From positions 1 through 17,499 of the forward strand of contig JAPKHB010000042.1 of assembly GCA_026647295.1 (NCBI GenBank): 17,499 nucleotides of DNA. The letters run 5' to 3'. Below are positions 7,337 to 13,243 of this stretch, piece by piece (position 1 is the stretch's first letter; each line of letters opens with the position of its first letter). A model generated the notes under the pieces. The model had not been told where the DNA came from. It ran no database searches and worked only from the letters and a program-made list of their open reading frames with translations. A program made the position numbers and the translations under genes. This DNA comes from Planctomycetota bacterium. GTDB taxonomy: Bacteria > Planctomycetota > PLA2 > JAEUHO01.

Positions 7337-10300
7337 CTACTTCTGCTGGTAGGAGACCGCGACGGGGTCGGCCGACGTGCTGTCCACCAGGTCGCTGAAG
7401 GCCGCGACCGCGCAGCCGCCGTGGGCCGCGACGCCGGCGAAGAGGCCGAAGTCGGTGTCGAAGTCGGCGACGTGGGCCGAGGCCCCGCGCGCCCCCGAGA
7501 GGTTTCGCGCCGCGCCCCAGGCCGTGCCGTCCGCGCTCGCCGCGCCGTAGCGCTCGAAGGTGTCGTTGACCGCCCCGGCCGAGGACGAGGTCGTGTCGTA
7601 CCAGGTGACGTACAGGCGGCCCGTCACGCCGTCCGAGGCGATCGCCGGCAGGAAGCGGTCGGCGTTGTCCACCGCGTGTACGCTGTGGGGGCCCGACCAG
7701 TTCGCGCCGTAGTCGTCCGTCGTGCGCGCCACCACCTGGGCGTGGTCCTGGAAGGTCGTCACGAAGTCGGCGGGAAGGACGTTGTCGTGGGCCAGGACGA
7801 CCCGGCCGCTGTTCACTCCGGCCTGGATGACCGCCATCGAGAGCGAGGGCACGAACGGGCCCGTGTCCGGCGCGGAGGGCAGGAAGAAGGCCGGGATGTC
7901 CTCGGAGGCCACGAACTGGTCGGTGCCGAAGCCGAAGGTGCCGCCGAGCAGCCCGTCGCGGTCCGCGTCGAACCAGATGTCCTGCTGGAAGGGCGGCAGG
8001 AGGAACTGGGGCTCCTGCCAGGCGACGTAGTCCTCGCCGCTCGGGCCGACGGCCACCTCCACCTCGGTGACGCCGAAGAGCGGCAGGATGAGCCCGTCGT
8101 GCACGGGCACCGGTCCGGCGGCGAGCCCGCCTACGCCAAAGCCCGTCATCTGCCCGGCGAAGGCGAGCACCGAGTCGCCCAACACGAGGCCCTCGGAACT
8201 CGGCCAGCCGATGAGGACGTGGGTGCCGCCCAGCCCGTCGGGGCCGGCGGCCTGGCTGGGCGGGCCGAACAGGCCCGCGTTGCCCGCCGCCGTCGGCAGG
8301 GTGGCCCCGATCGTCCAGGAGGCGCCCTGGTCGAAGCTCAAGACCACGACCACGGCCGAGACCCCGCCCACGAAGTCGTCGACGAGGTACGTGAGGAAGG
8401 CGTTCCCGAAGCCGTCGTAGGCCACCTGCCCGAAGTTGCGGCTCGCCCCGGCGGGGAAGCCGTCCACGGCGGCCAGGCCCGCGGGCGCCGTCGTCCAGGT
8501 GACGCCCCCGTCCAGCGAGCGCGAGATCAGGACGTCGGTGCCGTTGAACACCGGGCCGACGCCGGCCGAGGCGTCGTCGCCGGAGGCGACGAGCAGGTTG
8601 AGCCCCTTCACCCCGTCGTTGCTGCCGGCCGCGGCGTGGAAGTCGTCCGTGAACGAGCTCGGGTCCAGCGCCACGCTGTTGTTGTTGCGCACGTTGGCGC
8701 TCGCGCCCAGGTTGACCGCCGGGCCCTGGAGGCGGTACTCGCCCGCGTCCCGCGTGTCGAACTGGCCGTCCGGGTTGAACACCCCGACCGTGTAGGGCAC
8801 GGCGCCGTCGGCGTCGGCGTCCAGGTCGGGCAGGAGCCCGTCGGTGCGGACGTTGCCCGTGATGGACACGGCCGTGATCACCGCGGCCTCCAGGTCGGTG
8901 ACCGGAAGCGCCGGGGTGCCCGTGGTCGGGGTCCCGGTGCCCAGCGCGCGGACCGGAGCGAGCGCGTCCAGGTCGAAGCCGTCGGCCGTGGACCAGATCC
9001 GCACCTCGGTGTTCGCGCCGGCGGTGGGGAGGAAGCCCGTGCCCGCGAGGCTCATCTCGCTGCTGATGCAGCCCAGGAAGTCGGCGCCGCCGTAGCCCGA
9101 GGCGAGGAAGCCGGTGCCCGTGTTCGCCCCGGTGCTGGTCACCGTGGTGATGGTGGGCGGCGCCACGAAGAGCACGAGGGCGTCGAAGTAGGCGCAACTT
9201 CCGTTCGGGACGAGTTCCACCGTCACGCGCACGGACTCGTCGGCCACGAGGCGCGGGGCGGTGATCGTGGGCAGCGTGCCCTCCAGGACGGTCTCGCCGA
9301 TCACCTCGGCCGACACGGTCACGCTGGCGCCGCCGTCAAAGGCCGTGAGCGGCACGGTGGTGTCCTCGAAGGTGATCAGGGCCGTGGCGCCCAGCGGCGC
9401 AAAGCCGGTGCCCGTGAGGCGGAAGGACGGCGCCTCCTCGGCCCCCAGCACGAGGGTGGAGGGGACGGCGACCGGGGGCGTGCCCGGCGCGGCGTCCGCC
9501 GGCGAGGCGAAGGCGGCGATGGTGGGGCCTTCGATCAGGCCCGCCAGGGCCAGGGGCGCGGCGGGGTCGGTGCACGCGCCGCCCTCCAGCGTCACCCCGA
9601 GGGCGACGTCGGCCACGAGGCCCGTCTGCGGGTCCACGGTCGGGTCGGGGCACAGCAGCGCCTCGGGGCTCGTCCCGACGATCGTCGTGCGGGAGGTGAC
9701 CGTGGCCAGCACGTCCACGAACGCGCTGGTGCCGCCGTCAAAGGGCGTGGCCGCCGTGCCCAGGCTCGTCGAGGTGAAGCGCACGGTGGCCAGGCCCCCG
9801 ACCGGCCCGAAGTCGGTGCCGGTCAGGGTGAAGGTCTCGGGGATCGCGGAGAGGAACGTCGCGCCCCCGCGGTCGTCGTTGGCGATGGCGCCGCCCGTGA
9901 CGCTGGGGGCGAAGTAGGTCGCGGGCGTCGGCACGGGCGAGCAACTCCCGCCCTCCAGCGTGGCGGAGACCAGGACCGCGTCCGTGGCCGCGCCGCACAG
10001 CGCCGACTCCGGGCTCACGCCGGTGATCAGCGTCGGGCTCACGATCTGGGCGAGCACCGTCGTCGAGGCGGCCGTGCCGCCCTCGAACGGGGTGGGCACG
10101 AAGGCCGAGGCGAAGGTGACCAGCGCGACCCCCCCGACGGGTCCGAACCGGTCGCCGGTGAGGGAGAAGGTCTCGGGAATCGCGGCGGCGAACTCGGCCA
10201 GCCCGCCGTGGGGGGCGTTGCCACTCGTGTTCACGATGGCCGCGACGGTCGGGGCGAAGAAGGTGGCGGCGGCCGGCGCGGCGGGCGGCGTGCACGAGCC

Positions 10301-11374
10301 GTCGGGCAGGGTGACGCCGACCGTGGTGGCCTGCAGCACGATCCCCGGCGGGTTGTTGCACAGGAGGGCCTCGGGGCTCGCCGGGACGGTGATCAGCGTC
10401 GGGCTCACGATGGTCCCCTGGACCGACGCGCTGGAGAGCAGGCCGTTGCCGAACACCGCGGAGCCCGGGCTGGTGAAGGTCACCGTGGCCGTGCCCCCCA
10501 GCGGGCCGAAGCCCGCGCCGGTCACCGAGAAGGGCTCGGGGATGGCGGCGGCGAACTGGCTCGTCCCGGTGTCGGGCGCGCGGCCGGAGGTGTTCGTCAC
10601 CGCGGCGATGGTGGGGGCCTCGAAGGTGGCGGGCACGAAGGGGCCGGCGGTGGGCGTGCAGGACCCCTCGTTGAAGTCCACGCGGAAGATCTCCGCGGGG
10701 ATCGAGACCGGGCCGCACACCAGGGCCAGGGGCGACACCCCGTCGATCGCGGTCGCGGAGGTGACCACCCCGGAGGTCGTCACCTGCTGGGACGAACCCG
10801 CCTGGAAGGCGGCGGGGCCGGCGCCGGCGGGCAGCGTGCGCCAGTGGATGGTGCAGGGCGAGCCGGGGTTGGGGAAGTTGGCGCCGAGCAGCGTGAACGG
10901 CGTGGGTACCGCCGCGGGGAAGGTGCCGCCGCCGCCGCCAAAGCCCGTGAGCACCGGCGCGACGAAGACCACCAGCGGGACCGCGCTCTCGCCGAACACC
11001 CCGCTGCGCATCGTCACGCGCACGCGCGCCGAGAAGGAGGCCGGGCCGCAGATCACGGCCAGCGGGCTGATGGTGTCGACGGTCGTGCTGGAGGTGATCA
11101 CGCCCTCGACGGTCGCGCGGGCGCTCGTCCCGCCCAGGAAGGGCGTGCCGCTCGTGGCGATGAACGTCACCTCCACCTCCAGCCCGACCTCGTTGCTGAA
11201 GTCGCTGCCGGTGATGGTGAGCGGCGTGGCGATCGGGCCCGGGATCGGGGAGGGCGTCACCGAGGTGAGCACCAGGGTCCCGAATCCGCCGCTGAAGCTC
11301 TCGGTGCCGCAACCCGCCGCGCCCAGGCCGAGCCCGAGCAGGAGCGCCGACGCGATGATCCGTTGCCAACCCAT
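7337..11374 (-). CDS. large lipoprotein with seven IPT/TIG-like repeats and C-terminal Asp-box (sialidase-like) beta-propeller region
   Basis: Secreted or surface lipoprotein, 1345 residues. Two in-frame ATGs exist (11383 and 11374). AGGAGG at 11390-11385 sits 1 nt from the first but 10 nt from the second, so 11374 is chosen. The signal peptide ends in G-L-G-A-A-G-C with the lipidated Cys at residue 22. About residues 29-880 hold seven diverged repeats of 115-140 residues, starting near 29, 136, 251, 372, 487, 614 and 737. Each opens with an A-P-T-I-A-A-V-like strand, then (F/L)-x-(L/V)-T-G-x-x-F and G-x-x-x-V-x-F strands, typical of IPT/TIG immunoglobulin-like folds. Several repeats carry S-P-E-A-L-L-C and a later G-(S/A)-C. 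From about 880 to the end, Asp-box motifs occur at S953 (SLDGGVTW), S1013 (SFDQGASW) and T1218 (TTDDYGANW), implying a propeller. No catalytic sialidase residues were recognised. Binding or structural surface function is inferred. Confidence 0.85.
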   Translation of the reverse strand: MGWQRIIASALLLGLGLGAAGCGTESFSGGFGTLVLTSVTPSPIPGPIATPLTITGSDFSNEVGLEVEVTFIATSGTPFLGGTSARATVEGVITSSTTVDTISPLAVICGPASFSARVRVTMRSGVFGESAVPLVVFVAPVLTGFGGGGGTFPAAVPTPFTLLGANFPNPGSPCTIHWRTLPAGAGPAAFQAGSSQQVTTSGVVTSATAIDGVSPLALVCGPVSIPAEIFRVDFNEGSCTPTAGPFVPATFEAPTIAAVTNTSGRAPDTGTSQFAAAIPEPFSVTGAGFGPLGGTATVTFTSPGSAVFGNGLLSSASVQGTIVSPTLITVPASPEALLCNNPPGIVLQATTVGVTLPDGSCTPPAAPAAATFFAPTVAAIVNTSGNAPHGGLAEFAAAIPETFSLTGDRFGPVGGVALVTFASAFVPTPFEGGTAASTTVLAQIVSPTLITGVSPESALCGAATDAVLVSATLEGGSCSPVPTPATYFAPSVTGGAIANDDRGGATFLSAIPETFTLTGTDFGPVGGLATVRFTSTSLGTAATPFDGGTSAFVDVLATVTSRTTIVGTSPEALLCPDPTVDPQTGLVADVALGVTLEGGACTDPAAPLALAGLIEGPTIAAFASPADAAPGTPPVAVPSTLVLGAEEAPSFRLTGTGFAPLGATALITFEDTTVPLTAFDGGASVTVSAEVIGETVLEGTLPTITAPRLVADESVRVTVELVPNGSCAYFDALVLFVAPPTITTVTSTGANTGTGFLASGYGGADFLGCISSEMSLAGTGFLPTAGANTEVRIWSTADGFDLDALAPVRALGTGTPTTGTPALPVTDLEAAVITAVSITGNVRTDGLLPDLDADADGAVPYTVGVFNPDGQFDTRDAGEYRLQGPAVNLGASANVRNNNSVALDPSSFTDDFHAAAGSNDGVKGLNLLVASGDDASAGVGPVFNGTDVLISRSLDGGVTWTTAPAGLAAVDGFPAGASRNFGQVAYDGFGNAFLTYLVDDFVGGVSAVVVVLSFDQGASWTIGATLPTAAGNAGLFGPPSQAAGPDGLGGTHVLIGWPSSEGLVLGDSVLAFAGQMTGFGVGGLAAGPVPVHDGLILPLFGVTEVEVAVGPSGEDYVAWQEPQFLLPPFQQDIWFDADRDGLLGGTFGFGTDQFVASEDIPAFFLPSAPDTGPFVPSLSMAVIQAGVNSGRVVLAHDNVLPADFVTTFQDHAQVVARTTDDYGANWSGPHSVHAVDNADRFLPAIASDGVTGRLYVTWYDTTSSSAGAVNDTFERYGAASADGTAWGAARNLSGARGASAHVADFDTDFGLFAGVAAHGGCAVAAFSDLVDSTSADPVAVSYQQK
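10022..10045. repeat. 24-nt exact direct repeat, copy 1 (inside lipoprotein repeat unit 4)
   Basis: This 24-nt segment recurs exactly at 10388-10411, 366 nt (122 codons) away and in the same frame, encoding I-V-S-P-T-L-I-T in both. It indicates that repeat units 3 and 4 of the lipoprotein arose by a comparatively recent duplication or gene conversion. Confidence 0.85.
10388..10411. repeat. 24-nt exact direct repeat, copy 2 (inside lipoprotein repeat unit 3)
   Basis: Partner of the copy at 10022-10045; encodes residues 322-329 of the lipoprotein. Confidence 0.85.
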
Positions 11375-11384
11375 GGTGGCCATC

Positions 11385-11390
11385 CCTCCT
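11385..11390 (-). promoter_or_regulatory. Shine-Dalgarno site of the lipoprotein gene
   Basis: A full AGGAGG on the minus strand. Its spacing is 10 nt to the ATG at 11374 but only 1 nt to the ATG at 11383, which decides the start in favour of 11374. Confidence 0.75.
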
Positions 11391-11422
11391 ACGGGGTCCC
11401 TGCGACCCCCCGTCAGGGGCGC

Positions 11423-11451
11423 AGGGTACTTGCCTGGGGGTGTGCGCACAA
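11423..11451 (-). promoter_or_regulatory. candidate sigma70-type promoter of the lipoprotein gene
   Basis: On the minus strand TTGTGC (11451-11446) and TACCCT (11428-11423) are separated by 17 nt, about 49 nt upstream of the chosen start. It is AT-richer than its surroundings and correctly placed. An imperfect hairpin (11401-11423; TGCG..CGCA and CCCC..GGGG arms) follows directly. Confidence 0.45.
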
Positions 11452-11542
11452 CAGGGGGAGGGCGTCTCGAGCCGGCGCCCCCGGCCGGATCCGGTGAACG
11501 GGCAAGGGGCGCCCCGGGCGGGGGGGCAGGGGTCGATCCCGC

Positions 11543-11572
11543 TTGCCCGCCCGCGCGCCCGCGGCGTATAAG
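11543..11572 (+). promoter_or_regulatory. candidate sigma70-type promoter of the BBP7-like gene
   Basis: TTGCCC (11543-11548) and TATAAG (11567-11572) are separated by 18 nt. The -10 hexamer matches the TATAAT consensus at 5 of 6 positions and is among the most AT-rich short stretches of the window. It implies a leader of about 50 nt before the ATG at 11630. Confidence 0.55.
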
Positions 11573-11616
11573 GACCCCCAGGTCGGGGCCCCCGCGCCAC
11601 GCGCCGGGGTGCGCCG

Positions 11617-11621
11617 GGAGG
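11617..11621 (+). promoter_or_regulatory. Shine-Dalgarno site of the BBP7-like gene
   Basis: GGAGG, 8 nt before the ATG at 11630, selects that start over in-frame codons further upstream. Confidence 0.7.
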
Positions 11622-11629
11622 GCATCTCC

Positions 11630-13129
11630 ATGCGGATCATCACGCCCCGCGGGGCGCTCTGTGCCGCCGCGCTCGTCTTCGCCGCGGGCGTCGCCGCGGC
11701 GGGCGCGCGGGCCGGCGAGGTGACGGACCCCTCGGCCCCGCACCGGCCGGGGACGCCGCTTTCCGGGGCGGCCGGTGACGTGCGCCTGCTCTCCGCGGCG
11801 CCGGTCCGACCCGAGTTGCTGCGCGAGGGCCTCGTCCCCGGCATGGTGCTGCGCGAGTGGCGCGTGGTGGACGGCGCCGACGCGGCGCCGGGCGTGGTGC
11901 TGATCGGCCTGCCCGCGGCGCATCCGGGGCCCGACGGCTTCCCCGCGCCCGAGGGTCCCGCGGGGCCCGAGCCGCACGCCTGGCCCGCGGCCGATGCGCC
12001 CGGTTCGCCCGCTGCGCCGGACGCCGGGTCGCCGGAGTCGGGGGTCGAGCCCCCGCGCGGCGCGGGGCTCACGCCCTACTTCGCGCCGGGCGAGCCCGCG
12101 CCGCCCCCCGGGGGCTTCACGCGCCGGGCGGGCACCGCCTGGGACTCCTCGCCCGTGCGCAACGGCGACTGCTCGCCGGTGTGCGCGCAGCGCCGCGACG
12201 AGTGCTGCTGGCCGCTGGACTGCAACGGCCGGCGCTACGGCCGCTTTGACCTTCGGGCCGAACTCGCCCTGGCGGCGATCAACGACCCCGAGGAGGTGCT
12301 CGGCGAGCCGATCTTCGGGCCCCTGGCGGCCAGCCAGTTCGACTGGGACGCCCTCGAGTACGGCCTGGAACTGGGCTTCCGCCTCTCGGCGGCCTACGCG
12401 GTGGCGCCGCAGAAGCGGCTCGCGGCCCGCTTCCAGTGGTTCGGCCCCATGGACGACGGCTCGGCCCAGTCCGGCGGCCGCTTCGCCTTCGAGCCCGGGC
12501 CCGACGGTACGGGCGGCGTCTCGGACCCGGTGGACGGGGTCCTGGACCTCGAGACGCGGCTGTGGACCGGCGAGCTCAACTACGTCAGCGAGTTCTCCTG
12601 CTCGGGCTGCTGGCGCTGGGACCTGCTCGCCGGCCTGCGCGTGCTCTCGCTCGAGGACGACGCCCGGGTGGACTTCTCGCCCAACGCCGGCATCGACGAC
12701 TTCACGGGGCCCGCCTTCATCGTGAGCGAGACGGAGAACCTCTTCGTCGGGGTACAGATCGGCGTCGCCGCCGCCTGGGACGTGTCGCCGTCCTTCGTGC
12801 TGACCGGCTCGCTCAAGGGCCTCGCGGGCAACGTCAGCCGGGAGGCGCGCGTCAGCGACCAGTCGATCTTCGTCGGCGGCCCCCACGCCTCGGGCAGCGA
12901 GGAGGACGAGTTCGTCCTGGGCGCCGAGGCGGAACTCGGCCTGCTGTGGCGGGTGACGCCCCGGCTGGGCGTGACCGCGACCTACACCCTCCTCCTGCTC
13001 GACGGCGTCCTGCGCGGCTACGACGCCATGGACTTCACCCACTCCACGTCGGGGGCCGTGCAGGCCCGCCAGCGCACCGACCAACTGGTCGCCCACAGCC
13101 TGTTCCTCGGGCTGGAACTGAACCTCTAG
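11630..13129 (+). CDS. outer-membrane beta-barrel protein, BBP7 (planctomycete porin)-like
   Basis: Predicted outer-membrane barrel of 499 residues. The signal peptide (1-28, A-R-A before G29) is followed by a Pro/Gly/Ala-rich segment (about 100-165). A Cys cluster then comes with C181, C185, C192, C193 and C198, just ahead of the first barrel-like strand (F-D-L-R-A-E-L-A-L). From about 200 on, alternating amphipathic strands are frequent, e.g. L-E-L-G-F-R-L-S-A-A-Y and W-D-L-L-A-G-L-R-V-L. The parts closest to BBP7 are the E-N-L-F-V-G-V-Q-I-G-V segment and the C-terminal L-L-W-R-V-T-P-R-L-G-V-T-A-T-Y with V-L-R-G-Y-D-A-M-D, resembling the BBP7 pattern of a late Tyr-rich strand then V-R-x-x-D-x-(I/M)-D. 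The protein ends L-G-L-E-L-N-L, a typical terminal strand. A further Cys pair is at C324 and C327. It has its own promoter and ribosome site. The family call rests on pattern memory, not a profile search. Confidence 0.72.
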   Translation: MRIITPRGALCAAALVFAAGVAAAGARAGEVTDPSAPHRPGTPLSGAAGDVRLLSAAPVRPELLREGLVPGMVLREWRVVDGADAAPGVVLIGLPAAHPGPDGFPAPEGPAGPEPHAWPAADAPGSPAAPDAGSPESGVEPPRGAGLTPYFAPGEPAPPPGGFTRRAGTAWDSSPVRNGDCSPVCAQRRDECCWPLDCNGRRYGRFDLRAELALAAINDPEEVLGEPIFGPLAASQFDWDALEYGLELGFRLSAAYAVAPQKRLAARFQWFGPMDDGSAQSGGRFAFEPGPDGTGGVSDPVDGVLDLETRLWTGELNYVSEFSCSGCWRWDLLAGLRVLSLEDDARVDFSPNAGIDDFTGPAFIVSETENLFVGVQIGVAAAWDVSPSFVLTGSLKGLAGNVSREARVSDQSIFVGGPHASGSEEDEFVLGAEAELGLLWRVTPRLGVTATYTLLLLDGVLRGYDAMDFTHSTSGAVQARQRTDQLVAHSLFLGLELNL

Positions 13130-13172
13130 CCCGCCCGGGCGCCGGCCGCGCGGGGCGTGGGCGCGGCGGTCC

Positions 13173-13201
13173 TTGCGGGCGGCGCGCGGCGCTCGTACGC
13201 T
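13173..13201 (+). promoter_or_regulatory. candidate promoter of the Asp-box propeller gene
   Basis: TTGCGG (13173-13178) and TACGCT (13196-13201) are 17 nt apart in the 114-nt gap after the BBP7-like gene. The -10 hexamer is identical to the one proposed at 5915. RNA would begin near 13208, at the base of the stem-loop that follows. Confidence 0.4.
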
Positions 13202-13209
13202 CCCCCCCA

Positions 13210-13230
13210 GGCCGCGGAGCGCCCGCGGCC
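13210..13230 (+). promoter_or_regulatory. 5'-leader stem-loop of the propeller gene
   Basis: A perfect 8-bp inverted repeat (GGCCGCGG / CCGCGGCC) with a 5-nt loop ends exactly where the ribosome site (GGAGG, 13231-13235) begins. It would form the 5' end of the mRNA if the upstream promoter is right. No U-tract follows, so it is not a terminator. Stems of this size are not rare in such GC-rich DNA. Confidence 0.4.
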
Positions 13231-13235
13231 GGAGG
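13231..13235 (+). promoter_or_regulatory. Shine-Dalgarno site of the propeller gene
   Basis: GGAGG with 8 nt spacing to the ATG at 13244. It selects this start over an in-frame codon at 13157. Confidence 0.7.
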
Positions 13236-13243
13236 GCGGAACC

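Noticed and set aside
11401..11423. Hairpin before the lipoprotein gene as a riboswitch or terminator
   Set aside because: Only two 4-bp arms with a bulge, overlapping the proposed -10 box. No conserved riboswitch core or U-tract is visible.
7421..11497. 1358-codon plus-strand open frame opposite the lipoprotein gene
   Set aside because: Low-complexity Arg/Gly/His/Asp-rich peptide without strands or helices of a recognisable family. The minus-strand reading has signal peptide, lipobox and repeats.
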